This document shows, in pieces, positions 24,787-32,645 of a stretch of DNA of 64,000 nt. The notes under the pieces are model-generated. The model was not told where the DNA came from and made no database searches. It saw only the letters and a program-made list of their open reading frames with translations. This DNA is from Prevotella melaninogenica (GTDB lineage Bacteria > Bacteroidota > Bacteroidia > Bacteroidales > Bacteroidaceae): positions 868,001-932,000 of the forward strand of contig NZ_CP072350.1 in assembly GCF_018127965.1 (NCBI RefSeq). Direction: 5' to 3'. Within the stretch, counting starts at the first letter, position 1. Each line of letters starts with the position of its first letter. Made by a program: the position numbers and the translations under genes.

Positions 24787-27268
24787 CATCAGCACTCATT
24801 CCTTTTACTGGAGCTATGATTTCTTTCATCCATGATGGCGTTCCACCTGTTGGTGACTTCTTCAGTTCTTGTTGCCATTCTTCGTCCGTCATGCGTGGAT
24901 CTGACATCAAACGAGTGAACTCACGATAAGAGAAAACAGAGCCGCGTGTAAGATAGAGTAAGCCATCAATCTCTACAACAACGTATATTTCGTAGGCTGG
25001 ACCAACACCTTCATAAAGTACACACATGTCGTCTATGGCAACATTCTCACCTGCAGCTGTGAAGACGTCAGCAACAACTGCAACCTTCTTGTCGGTACTT
25101 ACCACATCAGACCAGCCCTGCAACATCTGGTTATCTTCGCTGACAAGCTCCAAAGAGATGTTCTCTACGGTCGAACCAATAATCTCAATTTGGTTGTATT
25201 CCTCGTCAGTTATCTTCCCTCCATTCAGTTCTTTCTTACTGATATCACGGCAGAATTCAGCCATTTCCTTTATTCGTTCATATACAGCTTTTGCCTTTTC
25301 AGTCTGTAATCCGTAAGTGGTGAGGACTTTATCCATTCTTGTTACGAGTGCAATAGCTTTCTCCCAGAACTTCACGTTAGGCTCAACATAACCCTTCACA
25401 ACAGGTGGTGTAGGACCTCCATCACCACACTCTGCCAACATAGGCTGCTTTGCATAGAGGATAGCATCATGCTTTAATTCAGCCCAAGAAGCAAGTGCTG
25501 TGTTCAAATTCTTCTTCTGCCACTGTGGTGTCTGCATGAAATAAGGAAGCGACTGTGCGGTATCACCTAATGACTGGAGCGTGTACATCCATTGATTTGC
25601 TACACAAGCCTCCCACGGAGTATCAGAAACTTTCTTACGAGCTGTGGTTAATGCCTTAGGGAAATTCGCCCACTTCTGTGCTTCTTTCAGCTCATCCATG
25701 AGAATGCGTTCGGCACCTGGCAGTCCCATTACAGCCATCCAGTCGAGTCCCTTAGGGCATGGACGGAGGGAAACTGGACTATCTTGATCCGTAGTAGCTA
25801 TCAATGCCTCTGCATCAGGTTGATAACGCTGCGGCATAATGTCTACGACATATTTGCTACCATGTGTTTTCTTCAACTCAATACGTGTTTGTTTCTTTGC
25901 AATTTCTTCGATGTTTTCTGTCAGCTTAGCCATATCTTTTTTGGAAGACAATAGCTTTTCTATAGGTAAGTTCGTCTTCTTAATAAGCTCCGCAACCTGT
26001 ATGAGGGTAACGTTATCAGGTGTTCCCATAAGATAAGTGATAGGTTCACTTACCTTGTCGTATATGGTTTTGATCTTTGGTTGTTGATTGAATACATTGG
26101 CGATAAGCGCAATCTGCTTCATCTTAGCAGGCTTGTCCGTGCCAAAATGGGCTGTTTGCAACCACATCATACCACGGAAGTAACGACTGCAAACCTTAGA
26201 TCGGGTATAGTGACCGCGTGGACGGAAGAGCGAATAAGCAAACATTCCTGTATGAGAGTCATATTCAAGCATCTCAGAATATCCATTTTCAGCCTCAAAA
26301 GCCTTATTAATTTCCTCCATTACCATTGTTTTGTAAGCTTCAGGAACATTCAATGTGGCAGTTGACTTAGGAGCCTTATCATGACTAAAGAGCCAAGATG
26401 CGACGGCAAACCATGCCTGACCATATTCCGCTGCAGCCTTTATTTCTGCATTCTGACTGCTTGTAAGTGTCTTCATCTCTGCTCCCATTTTGGAAGAAAA
26501 GACAATCATTAGGGAGTCCAAGTGCTTTTCTTCCACATCACGCAACACACAATCAAAATAGAGATGGAAAAGTTGTAGATAGAGATCGGTGGTAACGAAA
26601 CTTGGGAAATCAGCATAATCATTCTTCTCATATACGTGGAAAAGCTGATTATGTTCGGCAGGAACGATTGCAAAACCATTCTGTCCCAACATGCTATATA
26701 GCTTTGGGTCAAACTCTTTCAGCTGGAAAGGGTTGATAAGATTCTTCATATTCACCACGTCCTTACTATTCGCTGGTTTAAAGTTCAGCTTTCGTAATTC
26801 AGCTTCTCGTGCACGGATGCGCTCTGTAAAGGCAAGTTGTTCTTTCGTATAACGTGGTGAGAACTTCTTACCAGGGGTCTCTTCTTTTTCATAGACATCC
26901 CAAAGTGCATCGTTATACCATGTTGTTGTATTGTATAATGCACGTAAGGTTGCATCTTTGAAAGGGTATCCCTGCCTTGCAGCAAAGGCGTTTCTGATTG
27001 CACGTAGTTCTACAAGATTGAGTTTAGAGATATCCATCTGCGTATCAATCTTACCCTTCAATTTTTCAATATTGATTTTTCCTGCACCAGGGAGAATAAG
27101 AGGAGTCTTCTTCTCTTGGGCACGTTCAATATATGCATCACCTGTGTTGCCATCAGTCTTTTTACTTTGTGCCCACGCAGTAGGTGAGACTAACAAGATT
27201 AGTAATGCAATAGCTACAGCTCTAAATGCGTCCTTTTGCATTCGCTTGTAATAGGGATTATGTTTCAT
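24755..27268 (-). CDS. DUF3160 domain exported protein
   Basis: An 837-residue exported protein with a signal peptide (AVAIALLILLVSPTAWAQS, cleaved near 34). An early segment (LVELRAIRNAFAARQGYPF, then ALYNTTTWYND) resembles a YARHD-like module. The central and C-terminal part is DUF3160 (SMLGQNGFAIVPAEHNQLFH, FVTTDLYLQLFHLYFD, SYREFTRLMSDPRMTDEEWQ). DUF3160 has no established activity. It is the middle gene of a three-gene minus-strand operon with a beta-propeller-like protein upstream (32-bp gap) and CapA downstream (overlap), which suggests a shared envelope function. Confidence 0.85.
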   Translation of the reverse strand: MKHNPYYKRMQKDAFRAVAIALLILLVSPTAWAQSKKTDGNTGDAYIERAQEKKTPLILPGAGKINIEKLKGKIDTQMDISKLNLVELRAIRNAFAARQGYPFKDATLRALYNTTTWYNDALWDVYEKEETPGKKFSPRYTKEQLAFTERIRAREAELRKLNFKPANSKDVVNMKNLINPFQLKEFDPKLYSMLGQNGFAIVPAEHNQLFHVYEKNDYADFPSFVTTDLYLQLFHLYFDCVLRDVEEKHLDSLMIVFSSKMGAEMKTLTSSQNAEIKAAAEYGQAWFAVASWLFSHDKAPKSTATLNVPEAYKTMVMEEINKAFEAENGYSEMLEYDSHTGMFAYSLFRPRGHYTRSKVCSRYFRGMMWLQTAHFGTDKPAKMKQIALIANVFNQQPKIKTIYDKVSEPITYLMGTPDNVTLIQVAELIKKTNLPIEKLLSSKKDMAKLTENIEEIAKKQTRIELKKTHGSKYVVDIMPQRYQPDAEALIATTDQDSPVSLRPCPKGLDWMAVMGLPGAERILMDELKEAQKWANFPKALTTARKKVSDTPWEACVANQWMYTLQSLGDTAQSLPYFMQTPQWQKKNLNTALASWAELKHDAILYAKQPMLAECGDGGPTPPVVKGYVEPNVKFWEKAIALVTRMDKVLTTYGLQTEKAKAVYERIKEMAEFCRDISKKELNGGKITDEEYNQIEIIGSTVENISLELVSEDNQMLQGWSDVVSTDKKVAVVADVFTAAGENVAIDDMCVLYEGVGPAYEIYVVVEIDGLLYLTRGSVFSYREFTRLMSDPRMTDEEWQQELKKSPTGGTPSWMKEIIAPVKGMSADDEETFYSSGC

Positions 27269-27300
27269 CTTGTCTTGTTTTAAATTGTTATATTTTAGTT

Positions 27301-27870
27301 TTATTCGTTCGAAGTAAATCGTTTTAGGGCTTCTTCGTGGCTAACCGCTTCAGTTAAAAAGCGTACGAAAGAAAGCCCGAAGTCATCCCAAACATAGTCT
27401 GCGACAACATATTTGTTATCGGTGGTTGCTTGCAATGTACGTACGTATGGTTCAACAAAACGAAAATCGCATAGTATTCCACCCATTCGCGACCCCATCC
27501 ACATGGGACGTATTTTACCATTTATTTGCTTAAAGATGAAGAGGCGGCGTGCAGGTTGTGGATAGAAGCGAGTCGGTTTGATAACTCCAACGATTGCTTC
27601 GTCCTTTCCGTCTCCATTAATATCGCCTGTTACGAGTTGATAAACAGGGTAGGGAAGCCGCCATTTCGCAATAGCTGTTCTGCTTTTTTTATTCTTCTCT
27701 GGTCTTTTTAGTGCCGTCTTGCTTTCTATTTTAGGATATAAACAAAGCCATGAAAGTGAGTCGCTGACGCGTTCCAACTCAAAGGTCAAGGGCTGTTGTG
27801 CCATAGTTCTTCCTACAATGAGGAAAAAGAGCAACATACAACTTATTCGCTTGTATTTATCTTTAAACAT
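27301..27870 (-). CDS. Exported protein with FG-GAP/VCBS-like calcium-binding motif
   Basis: A 189-residue protein, first gene of the DUF3160/CapA operon. A signal peptide is likely (MLLFFLIVGRTMAQ). The segment DINGDGKDEAIVGVI is a typical calcium-binding loop of FG-GAP/VCBS repeats, found in integrin-like beta-propellers; only one clear copy is seen. The frame is open upstream to 27909, but the promoter box (27887-27880) with TTTG 19 bp further out lies in that extension, so ATG 27870 is chosen. It is almost leaderless. Role unknown. Confidence 0.7.
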   Translation of the reverse strand: MFKDKYKRISCMLLFFLIVGRTMAQQPLTFELERVSDSLSWLCLYPKIESKTALKRPEKNKKSRTAIAKWRLPYPVYQLVTGDINGDGKDEAIVGVIKPTRFYPQPARRLFIFKQINGKIRPMWMGSRMGGILCDFRFVEPYVRTLQATTDNKYVVADYVWDDFGLSFVRFLTEAVSHEEALKRFTSNE

Positions 27871-27879
27871 ATGTGGTTG

Positions 27880-27910
27880 CAAATATAAGCACTTTAACGG
27901 ATAAAACAAA
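27880..27910 (-). promoter_or_regulatory. Promoter of the 27870-23809 operon
   Basis: Minus-strand TTTG at 27910-27907, a 19-bp spacer, and TATATTTG at 27887-27880, 9 nt before the ATG. Confidence 0.65.
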
Positions 27911-27927
27911 ATATTTCAAATAAAAAA

Positions 27928-27955
27928 TCCTGATTTCACCGATGTGAAATCAGGA
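27928..27955 (-). terminator. Terminator of candidate ncRNA 2
   Basis: A 12-bp perfect stem with a 4-nt loop, followed on the minus strand by TTTTTTATTTG. Confidence 0.85.
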
Positions 27956-28265
27956 CTGGCTGAATGTCTTCGAAATCCCAACATGATATAGAGTAGGACC
28001 CGTGACAATTTTGTTATCCTTCACCTTAAAAAACTAACCTATGTATTTCGAACTCTTATTTGCGTGAATTATCCTTGCGTGGTTAACGCAACTAAGTAGC
28101 TATCTGTTTCTTTTGATGTCCTTAGTAAAATAGTTTTTATAACCTCTTTTCATCTCATACAAGTCAAATTAAATCTCAACTTGGCTTGTGAATATCTATA
28201 GAGGATTGGTTTCTTTTAGTCTTGAACAATCTGTGTTATGTTGTTGTTATCATCCCCTAATTCTA
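27928..28265 (-). ncRNA. Candidate non-coding transcript 2
   Basis: A near-consensus minus-strand promoter (TTTG at 28303-28300, 20-bp spacer, TATCTTTG at 28279-28272) is followed by about 340 nt without a sizeable ORF and then by a perfect terminator (TCCTGATTTCAC/GTGAAATCAGGA with TTTTTTATTT on the minus strand). The transcript ends before the next gene, which has its own promoter, so it is not a leader. Short motifs are shared with candidate 1: AGATTGTTCAA in the 5' half, ATAGGTT...TTTTTAAGGT-type sequence, and TTGGG(G)ATT before the terminator. A 17-codon ORF (MKRGYKNYFTKDIKRNR) is present and could be a leader peptide. Confidence 0.55.
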
Positions 28266-28271
28266 TATATG

Positions 28272-28303
28272 CAAAGATAGAATATAATATTCAATCAAGC
28301 AAA
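28272..28303 (-). promoter_or_regulatory. Promoter of candidate ncRNA 2
   Basis: Minus-strand TTTG, a 20-bp spacer, and TATCTTTG. Confidence 0.75.
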
Positions 28304-28567
28304 TTTTTTGTTTAGATTGCTCACGCTTTAACATAAAATTAACTATAATGGCCTTTAAACGTGTCATTTTTGTTTGGTTTTCTACCATTTTTTATATTCT
28401 TTATGTCTAAAACGCTATTTCCTCTATTTTTATTCCTGCGTGTTATTTTTGCTTTAAGAAATTATTTCAGTTCTATTTTGTAGTTGAATGTTAACTTAGA
28501 TGTTGTTGTTTGCAATCTAAATTATTATTGTTTTGTCATTAATTTTCAATCGCTTAAAAAGTGATAC

Positions 28568-28665
28568 ATGCCCTTTTGGCTTTGAAAAGACGCCCTTTTG
28601 GCTTGCTAAAGATGCCCTTTTGAAGTCTAAGTAACGCCCTTTTGAAGTCCAATTAAGCACCTTTT
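28568..28665. repeat. Family A 22-bp array, copy A3
   Basis: The most regular copy. Four 22-bp units begin ATGCCCTTTTGG, ACGCCCTTTTGG, ATGCCCTTTTGA and ACGCCCTTTTGA, with the partial AGCACCTTTT. Written as half-sites it reads CTTTTG/GAAAAG/CTTTTG/CTAAAG/CTTTTG/TAAGTA/CTTTTG/CAATTA/CTTTTA, each separated by 5 nt. TTTTGTAAC follows at about 28674. It lies in the 1.1-kb divergent gap before 28977; apart from candidate ncRNA 2 the rest of the gap is AT-rich and featureless to me. Confidence 0.92.
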
Positions 28666-28963
28666 AGTTTGTGGTTTTGTAACAGTCTGATAGTCTTTGG
28701 TTTACAATAGGCTTATAAACGGTATGTTTTGATAGGTTTTTAAGCCTTTCAATTCTTTGTTTTTGTAATAAAATTTCTTATAGTTGATAATTGTTTTATG
28801 TGCCTATATTTATCAGTTTTCTTATCAGATTTGTGTAATAACTAATGAGATAGGGTCGGTTCTATAGCAAGTAGGTCTACAAAAGAGTCTAAAAAGCTTC
28901 TTTTGGTTTATCTTTTAGAAGAAAAACGTTACAGAGAAAGGGGCTTATCTCCTTAGAATTATG

Positions 28964-28971
28964 TATCTTTG
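28964..28971 (+). promoter_or_regulatory. -7 box of the inositol-lipid cluster
   Basis: TATCTTTG, 5 nt before the ATG at 28977, so a leaderless mRNA is expected. Confidence 0.6.
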
Positions 28972-28976
28972 CAGAG

Positions 28977-30605
28977 ATGAAATTCGCAATTATTGCAGCT
29001 GGCGACGGTTCACGACTGGCTCAAGAAGGTGTCACCGAACCTAAACCATTGGTGAAGGTAAGGGGAGAACGGCTCATAGACAGATTAATAAGGATTTTCA
29101 TGGGAAATAATGCCACGGAGATTGTTGTTATCTGTAATGAGCAGATGTCTGATGTGGCAAGCCATCTGAAGATGATACAAGACGAAGGATTGAATGGACG
29201 GCATGTCCCACTTCGATTTGTCATAAAATCAACTCCGAGCTCAATGCATAGCTTTTATGAGTTGCGCCATTTCCTTCGTGATGAGCCTTTTATCCTAACA
29301 ACAGTCGATACAATCTTTGACGAGAGTGAGTTTCATGATTATGTTTTATCCTTTCAAGATAAGATAGCACATGGGACAGACGCTTTGATGGGTGTTACAG
29401 ACTATATTGATGATGAAAAACCACTTTATGTCGGTGTTGACAAAGTCATGCGTATCAATGGTTATTATGATACACCTCAAGCCGATTCTCGCTTTATTTC
29501 TGCAGGTATATATGGTTTGACAGCTTCCTCGCTTGATATTCTTGAAGCTTGTATTGAGAAAGGTGAGAGCCGGATGCGTAATTTTCAGCGTGCATTGGTC
29601 GCAGCTGACTTGCGAATAGAAGCTTTTCCGCTGACAAAGGTGTTTGATATCGACCATATAGAAGATATAAGAAAGGCTGATGAAGGCGTAAAGAACTTAT
29701 CATCTTCTTGTAAGGGGAAAACCTTGTTGATACAACGTGCAGCATGCTATTCACCTAATTCTGAGGAGAAAGACTTAGCTATCTTGCAAGAGGTTGGTTG
29801 CCTTTTTGATGATGCCAAGATAATTGGTGAAGGTGATTTCTTTGAAAACTTTAGTACTTATAATCAGTTAATTTCAGCTGAATCGGTAGGCTCTGTAAAT
29901 GCGTATTACCAAATTATTTCTATGGCTCGCAGTCCAAAAGCGTTAGATTGTTTTGAACAGTTGGAGCAGAGAGGTATACGAGTTCTTAACCCATCGGTTG
30001 GTATTCGGGCTTGCCAAAGGAGTAATGTAGATAAGGTGATGCGTGAAAACCATCTCCCATTGCCACCTGATGAGGGTGATGATGGCTATTGGGTAAAGCG
30101 TGCTGATGCTGCCGCTCAAAGCAAAGAAGATGTCTGTTTCTGTCATGATTGGGCAGAAGTTGAAAAGATAAAATCAACCTTTATGCAGCGTGGTATCACA
30201 GATATTGTGACGCAAGCACACGTAAAAGGTGACGTTGTGAAGTTTTATGGCGTTGAAGGTACTAACTTTTTCCGTTATTATTATTCAGGTGATGATACTG
30301 AAACAAAGTTTGGTGATGAAGAAAGGAATGGTAAACCGCAGTATTATCCATTTTCATCTTCTGACTTACAGGCTGATGCGGAGAAGTTAGCTTGTTTACT
30401 ACAAACACCCATTTATGGTGGTGATGCGATAATACACGAAGACGGCAGTTATGTTATCATTGACTTTAATGACTTCCCCAGTTTCTCAAAATGCAGGAAA
30501 GAAGCTGCTAAGGCAATCTTTGAACGAGTGAAACTGGCGGTTGAGTGTTCTCCCAAAGCTTCCTTTAATGAGAAGTGTAAGGATGATGTAGATAGTTGTA
30601 ATTAG
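28977..30605 (+). CDS. Nucleotidyltransferase / ATP-grasp fusion protein
   Basis: A 542-residue two-domain cytoplasmic protein. Residues 1-235 form a sugar-phosphate or alcohol-phosphate nucleotidyltransferase (IIAAGDGSRLAQEG near the start, EPKPLVKVRGERLIDRLI, TTVDTIFDE). Residues about 250-530 look like an ATP-grasp ligase or kinase: NPSVGIRACQRSNVDKVM, YWVKRADAAAQSKED, VTQAHVKGDVVKFYGVEG and, near the end, YVIIDFNDFPSFSKC. That last motif resembles ATP-grasp inositol phosphate kinases. It is the first gene of the cluster with CDP-alcohol transferase, HAD phosphatase and inositol-phosphate synthase. The likely job is activating a head-group or lipid precursor with CTP or ATP; the substrate is inferred from context. 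Confidence 0.75.
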   Translation: MKFAIIAAGDGSRLAQEGVTEPKPLVKVRGERLIDRLIRIFMGNNATEIVVICNEQMSDVASHLKMIQDEGLNGRHVPLRFVIKSTPSSMHSFYELRHFLRDEPFILTTVDTIFDESEFHDYVLSFQDKIAHGTDALMGVTDYIDDEKPLYVGVDKVMRINGYYDTPQADSRFISAGIYGLTASSLDILEACIEKGESRMRNFQRALVAADLRIEAFPLTKVFDIDHIEDIRKADEGVKNLSSSCKGKTLLIQRAACYSPNSEEKDLAILQEVGCLFDDAKIIGEGDFFENFSTYNQLISAESVGSVNAYYQIISMARSPKALDCFEQLEQRGIRVLNPSVGIRACQRSNVDKVMRENHLPLPPDEGDDGYWVKRADAAAQSKEDVCFCHDWAEVEKIKSTFMQRGITDIVTQAHVKGDVVKFYGVEGTNFFRYYYSGDDTETKFGDEERNGKPQYYPFSSSDLQADAEKLACLLQTPIYGGDAIIHEDGSYVIIDFNDFPSFSKCRKEAAKAIFERVKLAVECSPKASFNEKCKDDVDSCN

Positions 30606-30657
30606 TTGATAATCAATTATTATTCAACTTAAATCACCTATAAATAATCAGAAAATA

Positions 30658-31701
30658 ATGATGAAAGAACAACAAAATAACAGAGCATCTGCTCAGCAAA
30701 CAGAAGACGATTCTCATTCAACCGTACAGAGTACTTCTCCTTATTTGGGCGAAGGACAAGAACGTAAGATGGGATTTTTCAGTCTCCTTCGCGCCTCTTT
30801 CAAGTCTATGGATACGGAAGAATGGCTTGATATCTATTTTACTCGTCCCATAGGTTTGGCTTTTGCCCTGTTCTGGCATCGCTTGGGTGTTACACCTAAT
30901 ACTATTACCATTCTTTCTATCTTCCTTGGAATTGGTGCGGGGGTAATGTTTTTCTTTACCGATACCTTGCATAATATCATCGGAATTGTCCTCTTGATGT
31001 TGGCAAACTTTTGTGATTCAACAGACGGACAGTTGGCAAGGCTTACTCGTCAACAGTCTATGAAAGGTCGCTGTTTAGATGGTTTTGCAGGTGATGTGTG
31101 GTTTTTCTCAATCTATCTTGCCATTGTCTTACGACTCTGGAATCAGCCAATACCTGGCACATCAGAGGTGTGGGGCTTATGGGGATTAGCCTTGGCAGCT
31201 GTTGCAAGTTTGTTATGTCACTCCCCACAAAGTTCATTGAGCGACTATTATCGGCAGATTCATCTTTATTTCTTGAAGGGTAAAGAAGGATCAGAACTTG
31301 ACTCGTACGAACGTGAACACGCTATTGTTGAAAGTTTGAAAGGGAAGAAGGGAGTCTTTTGGGATCGTGCTTTTCATAGTAATTATCAACGTTATTGTAG
31401 GAGTCAGGAGCATCGGACACCTGCTTTTCAGCAATTTCATGCGGCATTGATAGAGAAGTATGGAAGTATAGATAAGGTACCGCAGGGACTCAAAGACCGC
31501 TTCTTGGCAGGTAGCCGACCGCTGATGCCGTTTACAAACTTCCTATCGTTTAATAGTCGTGCTATCCTTATCTATGTCACTTGCTTATTGAATTGTCCGT
31601 GGATATACTTTGTGTTTGAAGTTAGTTTATATAATCTTCTGTACGTCTATATGCACAAACGGCACGAAGATTTGTGTAAAAGTCTTACGCCAAAAGAGTA
31701 A
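30658..31701 (+). CDS. CDP-alcohol phosphatidyltransferase, probable phosphatidylinositol-phosphate synthase
   Basis: A 347-residue integral membrane enzyme with about six membrane helices. In this family a phosphatidyl group is moved from CDP-diacylglycerol to an alcohol; here inositol 1-phosphate is the likely acceptor because myo-inositol-phosphate synthase and a phosphatase are in the same cluster. The catalytic signature begins normally (DSTDGQLAR, 120-128), followed eight residues later by G137, D141 and, at 145-146, GD; the last aspartate is one residue later than in the textbook motif. An extra cytoplasmic stretch (about 195-270) interrupts the C-terminal half. Two adjacent ATGs (30658, 30661) are possible starts. 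Confidence 0.82.
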   Translation: MMKEQQNNRASAQQTEDDSHSTVQSTSPYLGEGQERKMGFFSLLRASFKSMDTEEWLDIYFTRPIGLAFALFWHRLGVTPNTITILSIFLGIGAGVMFFFTDTLHNIIGIVLLMLANFCDSTDGQLARLTRQQSMKGRCLDGFAGDVWFFSIYLAIVLRLWNQPIPGTSEVWGLWGLALAAVASLLCHSPQSSLSDYYRQIHLYFLKGKEGSELDSYEREHAIVESLKGKKGVFWDRAFHSNYQRYCRSQEHRTPAFQQFHAALIEKYGSIDKVPQGLKDRFLAGSRPLMPFTNFLSFNSRAILIYVTCLLNCPWIYFVFEVSLYNLLYVYMHKRHEDLCKSLTPKE

Positions 31702-31821
31702 ATAATATGTTTCTTAGACTATAATTAGAGTTGAATATGTGTTGAAGAAATACTTTTAATGCTTATCTTTTAGTGTTGAATAACAGTCTATTATAATCTA
31801 TTATAGCTTAAACCATTTAGA

Positions 31822-32616
31822 ATGAACAAAGAGTTAAATGATATATCATTAAGAACAAAGAGAACACATGTTACTCAATGTAATGAAGAAGGAGGGTTAA
31901 CTCTCCTCTTTGACTTTGGTGGTACGCTTGATACAGCAGGTTGTCACTGGGGAAAGTTCCTTTGGTATGCATACAAAAGAAATGGAATTCCAGTGACAGA
32001 AGAGCAGTTTCGTGAAGCCTATGTACATGCAGAACGTACCTTAGGGAAGCAGCCTATTATACGGTCACACGACACATTTCTTTCGATGTTAACGTCTAAA
32101 TTGAAATTAGAGTTTGAATACTTGGTTGGCTGTGGCTGGTTGTCGGAAGATCAGGTTGAGGCTGAACGAATGCAAAAGGTTGTGGTACATGACGTCTATG
32201 AGAGGGTAAAAGCCAACATCGCAGAGAATAGAAACGTGCTGTCGGAGTTAAAGAAGCATTATAGAATAGGCTTGGTAACAAACTTCTATGGCAACATGTC
32301 GGTTGTACTTGAGGAGTTTGGCTTATCTTCTTATTTTGAAACCGTAACGGAAAGCGCTGTTGTTGGTGTTCGAAAACCTGATTCGCAGATTTTTAATATA
32401 GCTGTTAAATCTATGGACGTGAACCCTGAAAACGTTGTTGTGATTGGTGATAGCTATACAAAAGACATACTTCCTGCATATGGACTTGGTTGTCATACCG
32501 TATGGTTAAAAGGCGAAGGGTGGACGTCTGAAAAGCCAACAATGTGTGTAGCAGATTATATTATTAAGAATTTAGTTGAACTACAACCTATATTAAGACA
32601 ATATACGCCACTTTAA
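31822..32616 (+). CDS. HAD-superfamily phosphatase, probable phosphatidylinositol-phosphate phosphatase
   Basis: A 264-residue haloacid dehalogenase-type hydrolase. Motif I is FDFGGTLD with nucleophile D31; the usual second aspartate (33) is glycine, a variant seen in some HAD enzymes. Motif II lies in LVTNFYG, the lysine of motif III in VRKPDSQIF, and motif IV is VVIGDSYTKD. A helical cap lies between residues 45 and 125. Position between the phosphatidyltransferase and inositol-phosphate synthase genes suggests it removes the phosphate from phosphatidylinositol phosphate, as described for the equivalent gene of Bacteroides thetaiotaomicron; this is an inference from order. Confidence 0.8.
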   Translation: MNKELNDISLRTKRTHVTQCNEEGGLTLLFDFGGTLDTAGCHWGKFLWYAYKRNGIPVTEEQFREAYVHAERTLGKQPIIRSHDTFLSMLTSKLKLEFEYLVGCGWLSEDQVEAERMQKVVVHDVYERVKANIAENRNVLSELKKHYRIGLVTNFYGNMSVVLEEFGLSSYFETVTESAVVGVRKPDSQIFNIAVKSMDVNPENVVVIGDSYTKDILPAYGLGCHTVWLKGEGWTSEKPTMCVADYIIKNLVELQPILRQYTPL

Positions 32617-32645
32617 TGCGTTAATAAAATATTGCAGTAATAATC

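Noticed and set aside
28568..28665. Family A arrays as CRISPR arrays
   Set aside because: Units are contiguous 22-bp degenerate repeats without spacers, only four per locus, and no cas genes are present.
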